Shown: positions 24,131 to 31,634, numbered from the stretch's first letter. The stretch: DNA of 33,584 nucleotides from Mesorhizobium sp. WSM3626 (GCF_000513935.1 NZ_AZUY01000005.1:1-33584); one strand, 5' to 3'. A program made the numbers and translations. Notes: generated from the letters alone by a model not told the origin.

Positions 24131-24835
24131 TCATCCTTGGGCGGTAATCACCGCCGGCGTTTCCCACCCATCGACCCACACCTTCCGCAACCTATCGCCT
24201 TCGCCCTTGAAGCTTAACCCGGTCGGCTGGCAATCCTCGATGCGGTCGCTGCGGAAATTGCGGATTGCCTGGCGCAATTCGCACCAGGCGACGATGTTGG
24301 CGGTCTCGGCGTAATAGATCAGCGCGATCGGGCGGATCAGGCGCTCGGAGGCACGGCCGAGTTCGTCGCGGTAGGAAAGATCGAGCTTCTCCTCGTCGCG
24401 GATGGCGCGGCGCACCAGCGCAAGGTCGATCGTGCCGACGGAGGGTGCGGCGAAGCCCCAGGCGTGCAACGCATTGGCCTCGAGCGTCTGGCGCAAGGGC
24501 GGCGGCACCGCGCCGGCGATCTTGGCGCTGACGCGCTTGGCCGCCTGCTTGAGTTCGTCGTCTCCGGTGCGCTCCAGCAGCGCCAGCGATAGCACGATCG
24601 CCTCCATCTCCTCGATCGAGAACATCAGCGGCGGCAGGTCGAAGCCGGGGCGCAGTATGTAGCCTATGCCACGGCCGCCCTCTATCGGGACACGCATGGC
24701 CTGCAGAGCCGCGATGTCGCGGTAGATCGAGCGTATCGTCACTTCCAACTGCCCGGCAATCATCGCCGCCGTCACTGGCCTGCTGGCCAGCCGCAGGATC
24801 TGAATGATCTCGAACAGGCGCGAGGCCTTGCGCAT
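24131..24835 (-). CDS. YafY-type transcriptional regulator with HTH and WYL domain
   Basis: 234 residues from ATG 24835. The N-terminal HTH_11 reads ASRLFEIIQILRLASRPV, then MIAGQLEVTIRSIYRDIAAL. GRGIGYILRPGFDLPPLMFS links to a C-terminal WYL domain (RLIRPIALIYYAETANIVAWCELR). WYL regulators bind ligands or nucleic acids and usually act locally. It is divergent from a LysE-type exporter, with a perfect inverted repeat between them, so it probably controls that exporter and itself. Confidence 0.9.
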   Translation of the reverse strand: MRKASRLFEIIQILRLASRPVTAAMIAGQLEVTIRSIYRDIAALQAMRVPIEGGRGIGYILRPGFDLPPLMFSIEEMEAIVLSLALLERTGDDELKQAAKRVSAKIAGAVPPPLRQTLEANALHAWGFAAPSVGTIDLALVRRAIRDEEKLDLSYRDELGRASERLIRPIALIYYAETANIVAWCELRQAIRNFRSDRIEDCQPTGLSFKGEGDRLRKVWVDGWETPAVITAQG

Positions 24836-24856
24836 TTTTCTCACCGGCTGCGATCA

Positions 24857-24880
24857 CAACTGACACACCATCGTCAGTTG
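24857..24880. promoter_or_regulatory. Operator-like inverted repeat between WYL regulator and LysE gene
   Basis: CAACTGAC (24857-24864) and GTCAGTTG (24873-24880) are perfect 8-base arms separated by 8 bases, 24 bases in all. It lies in the 128-base divergent intergenic region, 22 bases before the regulator's ATG and 84 before the exporter's. TGAC-containing dyads fit binding by a YafY-type dimer. Confidence 0.65.
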
Positions 24881-24963
24881 GCTCGATCTATAGGATCGCC
24901 CATCGGCTTGAAAATCAACAAGTTCCTTGGCGGCACGCCGGCAGGAAGCGACAGGCAACTGAC

Positions 24964-25599
24964 ATGAGCTACGCGGAAAATCTCTGGCTTTTCTTTCTTC
25001 TCCTGTTCGGCATCATCGCCGTTCCAGGCATGGACATGCTGTTCGTGCTTGCCAATGCGCTGACCGGTGGGCGCGACAGGGGCCTGGCGGCGACCGGCGG
25101 CATCATGGTCGGCGGCATGGTGCACACGCTGAACGGCGCTGTCGGCGTCGGCCTGCTCATGCATTTCGTGCCGATCCTGTTCAAGCCACTGCTGCTTGCC
25201 GGCGCCGCCTACATGGCATTCATCGGCCTCACTCTGATGCGCAGCTCGATTACCGTCGGGCATGACGGACCGGCCGGCAGCCGTTCCTCATGGAAGGCGT
25301 TTCGCCAGGGTTTCGTGACCTGCCTGATCAATCCCAAAGCCTATCTCTTCGTCCTGGCTGTCTACCCGCAGTTCCTGAAACCGCACTACGGTCCGATCTG
25401 GATGCAGGCGGCGATCATGGGCCTGCTGACCGTGCTGACGCAGGCCGCGATCTATGGCGGGCTCGCCATATCAGCCGGCCGCAGCCGCAAGCTGCTGGTC
25501 GCCAATCCGCGGGCGACAGCATTCGCCGGCCGGGCGGCCGGGCTGCTGCTGTTTGCGGTCTCCGTGTTCACTGCATGGGAAGGCTTGAGGGCGGCGTAA
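24964..25599 (+). CDS. LysE/RhtB-family amino-acid exporter
   Basis: 211 residues, hydrophobic with about six membrane spans. It starts MSYAENLWLFFLLLFGIIAVPGMDM, the PG-D motif of the LysE first helix. Other landmarks are LANALTGGRDRGLAATGGI, GAAYMAFIGLTLMRS and FRQGFVTCLINPKAYLFVLAVYPQFL, the classic 'NPKA' segment. It should export an amino acid or related small metabolite across the inner membrane. It is divergent from the WYL regulator and convergent with aroG. Confidence 0.92.
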   Translation: MSYAENLWLFFLLLFGIIAVPGMDMLFVLANALTGGRDRGLAATGGIMVGGMVHTLNGAVGVGLLMHFVPILFKPLLLAGAAYMAFIGLTLMRSSITVGHDGPAGSRSSWKAFRQGFVTCLINPKAYLFVLAVYPQFLKPHYGPIWMQAAIMGLLTVLTQAAIYGGLAISAGRSRKLLVANPRATAFAGRAAGLLLFAVSVFTAWEGLRAA

Positions 25600-25631
25600 T
25601 TCCGGTTGGCGCCGCCCTTATCACTATCGTA

Positions 25632-26723
25632 TCAGGCTGCCCCTTGCCGGCTGTCCAGCATGGCGCGGCGGGCCGAGCGGCGCCACTCGACGGCGCCGGC
25701 AAGGCCGTGCAGCACGGTCTCGGTGGTCGCCCAGTCGATGCAGCCATCGGTGATGCTCTGGCCGTAGACCAGCGGCTTGCCGGCCACGACGTCCTGCCGG
25801 CCGGCGACGAGATTGCTCTCGATCATGACGCCGATGATGCGCTCGTCGCCCGCCGCCACCTGGCCCGCGACATCGGCCGCCACTTTCGGCTGATTCTCGG
25901 GCTTCTTGCTCGAGTTGGCGTGGCTGACGTCGATCATCAGGCGCGGCGCGATGCCGATGCGGGCGAGTTCCACGGATGCGGCCTCGACGCTTGCCGCATC
26001 ATAGTTGGGCTGAACACCGCCGCGCAGGATGACATGGCAATCCTCGTTGCCCGTCGTCGCCGCGATGGCGCTGCGTCCGCCCTTGGTCACCGCCATGAAA
26101 TGATGCGGCTGGGCGGCCGACTTCACCGCCTCGCCGGCGATCCTGAGATTGCCGTCGGTGCCGTTCTTGAAGCCGACCGGGCAGGAGAGGCCCGAGGCCA
26201 GTTCGCGATGGATCTGGCTCTCGGTCGTGCGTGCGCCGATGGCGCCCCAGGCGACGAGGTCGGCAATGTATTGCGGCGTCGTCATGTCGAGGAATTCGGT
26301 CGCCGCCGGCAGGCCGAGATTGTTGACGGCGGAAAGCACGTTGCGCGCCATCCGCAGCCCCTTGTCGATGTTGAAGCTGCCGTCGAGGTCGGGATCGTTG
26401 ATCAGGCCTTTCCAGCCGACCGTCGTGCGCGGCTTTTCGAAATAGACCCGCATCACGATCTCGAGCCGGTCGGCCAGGGCCTCGCGCAGCGCCGCCAGAC
26501 GGCTGGCATAGTCAACGGCCGCGACCGGATCGTGGATGGAACAAGGGCCGACGATGACAACAAGTCGATCGTCGGCCCCTGTAAGGATGGAATGGATGGC
26601 GTTGCGCGAGGCGGCAACGGTGCGTGTCGCCGTCAGTGAGCGCGGTATCTCGCGCATCACCTCTTCCGGCGTGCTCAGCAGTCTAAGTTCCTTGACCCGA
26701 AGGTCGTCTGTGGTGGTCAACAC
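25632..26723 (-). CDS. aroG: 3-deoxy-7-phosphoheptulonate synthase (DAHP synthase, type I AroG/AroF)
   Basis: 363 residues. VVIVGPCSIHDP, MRVYFEKPRTTVGWKGLINDP, LPAATEFLDMTTPQY, WGAIGARTTESQIHRELASG and PVGFKNGTDGN, then VILRGG and MIDVSHANSSK are the conserved blocks of the AroF/G/H type. They hold the phosphoenolpyruvate- and erythrose-4-phosphate-binding residues and the metal ligands. It catalyses the first step of the shikimate pathway. GTG 26723 starts it, with AGGAG about 10 bases upstream. Its transcript begins about 220 bases upstream and carries an aromatic-amino-acid attenuator. Confidence 0.95.
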   Translation of the reverse strand: MLTTTDDLRVKELRLLSTPEEVMREIPRSLTATRTVAASRNAIHSILTGADDRLVVIVGPCSIHDPVAAVDYASRLAALREALADRLEIVMRVYFEKPRTTVGWKGLINDPDLDGSFNIDKGLRMARNVLSAVNNLGLPAATEFLDMTTPQYIADLVAWGAIGARTTESQIHRELASGLSCPVGFKNGTDGNLRIAGEAVKSAAQPHHFMAVTKGGRSAIAATTGNEDCHVILRGGVQPNYDAASVEAASVELARIGIAPRLMIDVSHANSSKKPENQPKVAADVAGQVAAGDERIIGVMIESNLVAGRQDVVAGKPLVYGQSITDGCIDWATTETVLHGLAGAVEWRRSARRAMLDSRQGAA

Positions 26724-26739
26724 GGCTTTCTGCTCCTGT

Positions 26740-26800
26740 TAGAGCAATTCCAGGAAAAGTGCGTAGCGGTTTTCCGTCCGGAATTGCGTAAAACTATGTT
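26740..26800. repeat. Rhizobial intergenic repeat between attenuator and aroG
   Basis: TAGAGCAATTCCAGGAAAAG continues into GTGCGTAGCGGTTTTCC and a GGAATTGC end, forming an imperfect AATTCC...GGAATT stem. Bases 26755-26773 are identical, in inverse orientation, to 15534-15552. It lies in the aroG leader after the terminator. Confidence 0.7.
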
Positions 26801-26820
26801 TGGGAACCTGCCGGCTGAAA

Positions 26821-26846
26821 CAAAAAAGCCGCCAGGTCTGGCGGCT
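26821..26846 (-). terminator. Attenuator terminator of aroG
   Basis: Read on the minus strand, AGCCGCCAG (26846-26838) and CTGGCGGCT (26835-26827) form a perfect 9-base-pair stem with a 2-base gap, followed directly by six T residues (26826-26821). This is a textbook intrinsic terminator placed before aroG. Its 5' arm can instead pair with CTGGCGGC at 26900-26893 in the leader peptide gene, forming an antiterminator. Confidence 0.85.
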
Positions 26847-26870
26847 GTTCGGATCTTGTTGCTGCAATCT

Positions 26871-26942
26871 TCAGATCGAGCGCAATCCTCCCGCCGCCAG
26901 CGAGCTCCTAAAGTACCAATACGTGGCGGTCAGGTTGATCAT
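26871..26942 (-). CDS. aroG leader peptide with Tyr-Trp-Tyr-Phe
   Basis: A 23-codon frame from ATG 26942 to TGA 26873-26871, beginning MINLTATYWYFRSS. Four consecutive aromatic codons (TAT TGG TAC TTT, 26921-26910) are the sensing codons. A ribosome stalled there would cover CCGCCA (26929-26924), which otherwise pairs with TGGCGG (26899-26894). That frees the latter to sequester the terminator's 5' arm. No Shine-Dalgarno is present, but the promoter places the transcription start at the ATG, so translation would be leaderless, as known for rhizobial trpL. An in-frame GTG 36 bases upstream is unlikely because it overlaps the promoter. Confidence 0.8.
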   Translation of the reverse strand: MINLTATYWYFRSSLAAGGLRSI

Positions 26943-26950
26943 GAGTGGGC

Positions 26951-26979
26951 GTATAGCTGAAGTCGCGTTGAATGTCACG
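26951..26979 (-). promoter_or_regulatory. Promoter of the aroG leader transcript
   Basis: On the minus strand CGTGAC (26979-26974) and CTATAC (26956-26951) are spaced by exactly 17 bases. Each differs by one base from the rhizobial consensus CTTGAC and CTATAT. Eight bases separate the -10 box from the leader ATG, so the mRNA should begin at or next to that A. Confidence 0.75.
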
Positions 26980-26993
26980 CATCTGATGACGGA

Positions 26994-27044
26994 CTTGCAT
27001 AGATATGTAAGAATGCATATGTTGGATATGCCAAAAAGGATATG
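26994..27044 (+). promoter_or_regulatory. vapBC promoter with autoregulatory operator repeats
   Basis: CTTGCA (26994-26999) and CATATG (27016-27021), 16 bases apart, form a likely promoter. GCATAT-GTTGG-ATATGC (27015-27031) is a perfect dyad overlapping the -10 box. The hexamer RATATG or CATATG recurs at 27002, 27016, 27025 and 27039. Such arrays are typical sites for antitoxin or toxin-antitoxin binding. Confidence 0.6.
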
Positions 27045-27049
27045 CTTCA

Positions 27050-27295
27050 ATGCCGCTTTACGTAAAGGACCGGGAAGTCGACCGGCTGGTTCTTGAGGTG
27101 CAGCGCCTCACAAAAGCGCCGAGTAAGGCCGAGGCGGTTCGCCGCGCTCTGACGCATGAAATCGAGCGCGCCCGCAGTGTCCAATCTGTGTCGGAACGCC
27201 TGGCGGAGGCGGTCAGAATGGCTGGCGAAATCGGAGCGGATAATCCGGACTTCGATATGAAAGCCTATTCGGACGAGCTTTCAGGCGGGCTATGA
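27050..27295 (+). CDS. vapB: VapB-type antitoxin (Rv0623-like)
   Basis: 81 residues beginning MPLYVKDREVDRLVLEVQRLT, then KAPSKAEAVRRALTHEIERAR. This is the ribbon-helix-helix antitoxin type of the Rv0623/PSK group, with an acidic, less structured C-terminus (GADNPDFDMKAYSDEL) that should wrap the toxin. It neutralises VapC and represses the operon through the upstream dyad. ATG 27050 follows AAGGA. The stop overlaps the vapC start (ATGA). Confidence 0.9.
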   Translation: MPLYVKDREVDRLVLEVQRLTKAPSKAEAVRRALTHEIERARSVQSVSERLAEAVRMAGEIGADNPDFDMKAYSDELSGGL

Positions 27296-27717
27296 GCTTG
27301 TTCATCGACGCGTCGGCGGTTGTCGCTCTGTTACGCCCAGAACCCACGGCAGGAGAACTCGCCGCCCGGATGGATGCCCACGGCGGGCCTTTCTTCATTT
27401 CGGCGGTCGTTCGTTTCGAGACCGCAATGGCCTTGGCGCGTTCAAAGACCCCCCTGCCTTCACCCGTGGAACCGGCGGCAATCGCAAAGGCGAATGCCGC
27501 CGTGGACCGTTTCGTGCAGGATTTGGGGATCGGCGAGGTCCTCATTTCGGCCGAGGTCGGGCGGCTCGCTGTCGAAGCGGCACGCAGCTACGGCAAGGGT
27601 GTCAATTCGCCGGCGCAGCTCAACATGGGTGATTGCTTTTCCTATGCCTGTTGCAAGGCATATGATTTGGCTTTGCTCTACACCGGTCAGGATTTCACAA
27701 AGACAGACATACGATAG
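27292..27717 (+). CDS. vapC: VapC-type PIN-domain ribonuclease toxin
   Basis: 141 residues. The PIN active-site acids are visible: D6 (LFIDASA), E43 (VRFETAMAL), D114 (NMGDCFSYA) and D134 (YTGQDFTKTD), which bind Mg for RNA cleavage. Length and motif spacing are normal, so the toxin appears intact. It is translationally coupled to vapB by a 4-base overlap. VapC toxins usually cut specific tRNAs or rRNA and slow growth; the exact target here is unknown. Confidence 0.93.
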   Translation: MSLFIDASAVVALLRPEPTAGELAARMDAHGGPFFISAVVRFETAMALARSKTPLPSPVEPAAIAKANAAVDRFVQDLGIGEVLISAEVGRLAVEAARSYGKGVNSPAQLNMGDCFSYACCKAYDLALLYTGQDFTKTDIR

Positions 27718-27752
27718 GTTCAAGGTGCGCCACGCGGACTGCCCGCATGAAC

Positions 27753-28547
27753 CTATTCCGGCGACGATCCCGCGACGCTCTGGTCGTAGTCGACCAGCGA
27801 TCCGGTCATGACGCCCGATTGCGGGCTGACCATGTAGCTGATCAGCCGCGCGAGCTGGTCCGGCTTGACCAACTGGCCCATCGGCTGCGCGGCCTCGGCC
27901 TTCGCCAGCCAGTCGTCGGGCGCATCGTGCCATTTCTTCTGCACGATGTCCTCGCCCTCGGTGTCCATCCATCCGGGCAGTACGGCGTTGCAGCGGATGC
28001 GGTTGAAGCGATAGGCGTTGGCGACGTTCTTGGTCAGCGTCATCAGCGCGCCCTTGCTGGTCGAATAGGGCGTGAGGAAGGACTGGCCGGTATGCGCGGA
28101 CATCGACAGCACATTGACGATCGAGCCGGGCGCCTTTTTCTCCAGCAGATGCGCCACCACGCCCTGCATCAGGAAAAACGGGCCGCGCACATTGGTGTCG
28201 AAGATCTGGTCGAAGAGCTCTTCCGATGTCTCGACCAGTGAGCCGCGCGCGGAGGTGGCCGCGGCGTTGACCAGCGCGTTGATGCTGCCGAAATGGGAGA
28301 GCGCGGTGGCGACCGCGCGCTTGCAGTCGGCAACCTTCGAAACGTCGGCGCTGATGAAGATGGCGTCGACGCCTGATTTCTTGAAATGGGCGACTGCCTT
28401 GTCACCCTTCTCCTGCGAGCGGCCGATGAGCGCCAGCGCCCGGCAGCCCTCGTCGGCCAGGGCTTCGGCAACGGCAAAGCCGATGCCTTGCGCACCGCCG
28501 GTGACGATGGCGCGTGTGTTCGAATTGCGATCGGCGGATGCACTCAT
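27753..28547 (-). CDS. SDR-family oxidoreductase in the inositol uptake operon
   Basis: 264 residues. TGGAQGIG at 16-23 binds the cofactor, N119 (DTNVRG) and a serine in IVNVLSMSAH support catalysis, and Y161 with K165 (PYSTSK) complete the tetrad. NAAATS replaces the usual NNAG. CNAVLPGWMDTEGEDIVQKKWHD has a longer substrate loop than fatty-acid reductases. It follows iolG by 35 bases on the same strand, so it is likely co-transcribed. It probably oxidises a polyol or an inositol isomer (inference). Confidence 0.9.
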   Translation of the reverse strand: MSASADRNSNTRAIVTGGAQGIGFAVAEALADEGCRALALIGRSQEKGDKAVAHFKKSGVDAIFISADVSKVADCKRAVATALSHFGSINALVNAAATSARGSLVETSEELFDQIFDTNVRGPFFLMQGVVAHLLEKKAPGSIVNVLSMSAHTGQSFLTPYSTSKGALMTLTKNVANAYRFNRIRCNAVLPGWMDTEGEDIVQKKWHDAPDDWLAKAEAAQPMGQLVKPDQLARLISYMVSPQSGVMTGSLVDYDQSVAGSSPE

Positions 28548-28582
28548 CGCTCTGCTCCTGTGCGTTGGGTCCGGATGCGTTC

Positions 28583-29578
28583 TTACTTGTCCAAGCGGAC
28601 GGTCTTGCCCGTGGTCGCAGACTTCAGCGCCGCATCGGCCAGCCTGAGCGCCACGAGGCCGTCCGCGCCGCTCGGCGCCGCCTTCTTGCCTGAAGTCGCC
28701 GCGGTGATGAAGGCGGCGATCTCGTTGGCGTAGGCGTCGAGGTAGCGGGTCATGAAGAAATCGTGCAGCGGCGGGCGCGTATAGCCCTTCTCGTTGGCCA
28801 GCTCGATCGACACCGGCCGCTGATTCTCGGCCGCCACCATGCCCTTGGAGCCATGCACCTCGATGCGCTGGTCGTAGCCATAGGTGGCGCGGCGCGAATT
28901 GGAGATGACGGCCTGCTTGCCCGATGCGGTTTCAAGGATGACGCTGACCGAGTCGAAATCGCCGGCCTCGCCGATTTTTTTGTCCACAAGCACCGAAGCG
29001 TGTGCGCTGACAGCGACCGGCTCCTCGCCGAGCAGGAAGCGCGCCATGTCGAAATCATGGATGGTCATGTCGCGGAAAATGCCGCCGGAGCGGGCGATAT
29101 AATCGAGCGGCGGGGCGCCGGGATCGCGCGACGTGATGGTGACCATCTCGACGGTGCCGATGGCGCCGTCGTCGATCGCCTTGCGCACGGCGGCGAAATG
29201 CGGATCGAAGCGCCTGTTAAAGCCGACCATCAGCGTCGCCTTGGTCTTGTCGACCACCGCCAGGCACTGCTCGACCCGCTTGACGTCGAGGTCGATCGGC
29301 TTCTCGCAGAAGATCGCCTTGCCGGCCTTGGCGAAACGCTCGATCAGATCGGCATGCGTGTCGGTCGGCGTGCAGATGACGACCGCATCGATGTCTTTCG
29401 ATTTTTCGATAGCGTCGATGGTGCGCACCTCGGCGCCATAGGCTCCAGCCAGTTCGCTCGCCGCCTTCTCGAAAGCGTCGGCAACGGCGACCAGTTTTGC
29501 CTGGGGGTTGGAACCGACGGCGCGGGCGTGGACCTTGCCGATGCGGCCGGCACCAAGGAGGGCGAAGCGAACAGTCAT
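28583..29578 (-). CDS. iolG: Inositol 2-dehydrogenase IolG/IdhA
   Basis: 331 residues, Gfo/Idh/MocA family. MTVRFALLGAGRIGKVHARAV is the NAD site, AKAGKAIFCEKPIDLDVKRVE the EKP motif, and MVGFNRRFDPHFAAVR and GIFRDMTIHDFDMARFLLGEE contain the catalytic Asp/His of inositol dehydrogenase. It oxidises myo-inositol to 2-keto-myo-inositol (inosose), feeding IolE. ATG 29578 follows GAGGAAA. It lies 113 bases after the transporter ATPase gene, so uptake and the first oxidation are expressed together. Confidence 0.95.
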   Translation of the reverse strand: MTVRFALLGAGRIGKVHARAVGSNPQAKLVAVADAFEKAASELAGAYGAEVRTIDAIEKSKDIDAVVICTPTDTHADLIERFAKAGKAIFCEKPIDLDVKRVEQCLAVVDKTKATLMVGFNRRFDPHFAAVRKAIDDGAIGTVEMVTITSRDPGAPPLDYIARSGGIFRDMTIHDFDMARFLLGEEPVAVSAHASVLVDKKIGEAGDFDSVSVILETASGKQAVISNSRRATYGYDQRIEVHGSKGMVAAENQRPVSIELANEKGYTRPPLHDFFMTRYLDAYANEIAAFITAATSGKKAAPSGADGLVALRLADAALKSATTGKTVRLDK

Positions 29579-29691
29579 GGAAATTTCCTCTGGGGATGGT
29601 TCGAAGCGGGGCGCCGGTCATGGGCGCTAGATGATTTTCCGGTCAAGACAAATCGACGGGAAGGCGATGACCGTCGCCTCCGCGCCCGGCC

Positions 29692-30459
29692 TCAGGCCGC
29701 GAGTTCCGCCTCGCCGGTCTTGGCGCCGGTGATATACGATACGATGTCCTGCCCGTCGGTATTCTCCTTGCGCAGATTGGCGACGATGCGGCCGCGCCGG
29801 AACACCACGATGCGGTCGCAAAGGTCGAACACCTGGCGCATGTTGTGGCTGATCAGGATCAACGGCTCGCCATTGTCCTTCAGCGTGCGGATGATGTTTT
29901 CGACCTGCGCGGTCTCCTGCACGCCAAGCGCTGCCGTCGGCTCGTCCATGATGATCAGCTTGGAGGCGAAGGTGGCCGTCCTGGCGATCGCCACGCATTG
30001 GCGCTGGCCGCCCGACATATGGCGAATGGTGTTGGACAGATTGGGGATCTTCACCGCCGTGCGCACCAGCGCCGCCTCGGTCGCCTTGCGCATGTATTTG
30101 CGGTCGAGGATGGAGAACGGCCCGAGATTGAACAGCACCTTTTCGCGGCCGAGGAACAGGTTCGACGGCACGTCGAGATCGTCGGCCAGCGCCAGGTTCT
30201 GGAACACCGTCTCGATGCCCGCCTCGCGCGCCTCGATCGGGCCGGCGAAATTCACTTCCTTGCCGTCGAACCAGACCTGGCCGCTGGTCCGCTGCTCGAC
30301 GGCGGTGATCTGGCGCACGAAGGTCGACTTGCCGGCGCCGTTGTCGCCCATGATGGCGACATGCTCGCCCTTGCGCAGCTCGAAGTTGGCGCCTTGGAGC
30401 GCATGCACGCCGCCATAGCGCTTGGTCAGGTTTTCGGTCTTCAGGACGATATCTGACAT
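29692..30459 (-). CDS. iatA: Inositol ABC transporter ATP-binding protein (single-domain)
   Basis: 255 residues from ATG 30459, only 2 bases after the permease stop. A single ABC domain is present: GDNGAGKSTFVRQI (Walker A), ETVFQNLALADDLDVPSNLFLGRE (Q-loop), MSGGQRQCVAIAR (signature) and LIIMDEPTAALGVQE (Walker B), then LISHNMRQVFDLCDRI (H-loop). It is half the length of the RbsA-type ATPase at 9093, as expected for the FrcA/inositol type in rhizobia, which must dimerise. The substrate is assigned from the adjacent iolG. Confidence 0.9.
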   Translation of the reverse strand: MSDIVLKTENLTKRYGGVHALQGANFELRKGEHVAIMGDNGAGKSTFVRQITAVEQRTSGQVWFDGKEVNFAGPIEAREAGIETVFQNLALADDLDVPSNLFLGREKVLFNLGPFSILDRKYMRKATEAALVRTAVKIPNLSNTIRHMSGGQRQCVAIARTATFASKLIIMDEPTAALGVQETAQVENIIRTLKDNGEPLILISHNMRQVFDLCDRIVVFRRGRIVANLRKENTDGQDIVSYITGAKTGEAELAA

Positions 30460-30461
30460 GG

Positions 30462-31538
30462 TCAAGCCCTCAATGCCCGCATGCGCTGGCGCCACTGATC
30501 GAGAACGACCGCGCCGACGATGATCACGCCTTTGACCATCTCCTGGTAGTAGGCGTCGAGGCGCAGGAAGGTGAATCCGGAGATAATGACGCCGAAGATC
30601 AGCGCGCCGATCACGGTGCCGATGATGGAGCCACGGCCGCCCGACAGCGAGACGCCGCCGATGACCGCCATGGCGATGGCGTCGAGTTCGTACATCACGC
30701 CCATGCCGGCCTGGGCGGTAAGGTTCTTGGAGGAAAGCACCACGGCGGCGAGCGCGGCAAGAATGCCGGCGATGACGTAGACCAGGATCTTATGGTTGGC
30801 GATCTTGATGCCCGACATGCGCGCGGCATCCTCGTTGGAGCCGATCGCATAGCAATGCTTCCCGTATCTGGTGTAGGTCATGATCAGCTGGAACAGCACG
30901 GCCAGCGACAGGAAGATGATGACGGGCATCAGCCCCTTGCCGATCGCGGCGAAACTGTCTGTCGGGAACGAGATCGGCTGGCCCTTGGACCACCATTTGG
31001 CGATGCCGCGCGCGGTGACCATCATGCCGAGCGTGGCGATGAAGGGCGGAATGCGCGTATAGGCGATCAGCGCGCCGTTGACGAAGCCGGCGAGCAGGCC
31101 GCAGCCGATCGCCACCAGCACCGGGACGATCACCGGCAGGTCGGTCCAGCCCTGCGCCAGGAACATCGCCTTGGGATTCGGGTTGCCGTTGACGGTCGCG
31201 ACCTGGGCGAAGCTCATGGCGATCATGGCGGTCGCGCCGACGATCGAGCCCGAGGACAGGTCGATGCCGCCTGTAATGATCACCTGCGTGACGCCGATGG
31301 CGATGATGCCGACGATCGACACCTGCAGGATGATGATCTGCAGGCGCGCCTCGTTGAAGATGCCGGAGACATCGCTGCGGGTGTTGAACAGGAAGCTGTC
31401 GCCGAGAAAGATGCGGCCGATCAGTTCGAAGATGACGACAAGGATGACGAGCGCCAGGAAGACGTTGAATTCGGCCGGCCATGTGCGCTTCTTGGCGTCA
31501 TAGCTGACCCCGCCGACGCCGTGAGATGTCTGTGCCAA
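30462..31538 (-). CDS. iatP: Inositol ABC transporter permease
   Basis: 358 residues with about 9-10 membrane segments. It contains IAIGVTQVIITGGIDLSSGSIVG, RIPPFIATLGMMVTARGIA, YGKHCYAIGSNEDAARMSGI and LDAIAMAVIGGVSLSGGRGS, then IIGTVIGALIFGVIISG, the BPD_transp_2/FrcC pattern. It forms the inner-membrane channel for the IbpA/IatA system. The ATPase gene starts 2 bases after its stop, so the two are tightly coupled. Confidence 0.92.
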   Translation of the reverse strand: MAQTSHGVGGVSYDAKKRTWPAEFNVFLALVILVVIFELIGRIFLGDSFLFNTRSDVSGIFNEARLQIIILQVSIVGIIAIGVTQVIITGGIDLSSGSIVGATAMIAMSFAQVATVNGNPNPKAMFLAQGWTDLPVIVPVLVAIGCGLLAGFVNGALIAYTRIPPFIATLGMMVTARGIAKWWSKGQPISFPTDSFAAIGKGLMPVIIFLSLAVLFQLIMTYTRYGKHCYAIGSNEDAARMSGIKIANHKILVYVIAGILAALAAVVLSSKNLTAQAGMGVMYELDAIAMAVIGGVSLSGGRGSIIGTVIGALIFGVIISGFTFLRLDAYYQEMVKGVIIVGAVVLDQWRQRMRALRA

Positions 31539-31599
31539 TCTTCTATCCTCCGTCAGCCGCGGCCGTTCCTCGAGCAGCTGTCAGGCGCCGAGGGAAATG

Positions 31600-31634
31600 G
31601 GAGCGGCGCTGTCTTTGCGCGAGAGCGCCGCTCC
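31600..31634 (-). other. Intercistronic stem-loop after ibpA
   Basis: GGAGCGGCGCT (31600-31610) is perfectly complementary to AGCGCCGCTCC (31624-31634), with a 13-base loop. It lies immediately downstream of the ibpA stop and before the permease gene, with no T-run. Like the one after the binding-protein gene at 8010, it probably stabilises the upstream mRNA. Confidence 0.7.

Noticed and set aside
26800..27096. 98-codon plus-strand frame across the aroG leader
   Set aside because: It is antisense to the leader peptide, terminator and promoter and overlaps the vapB start in another frame; no domain is visible.
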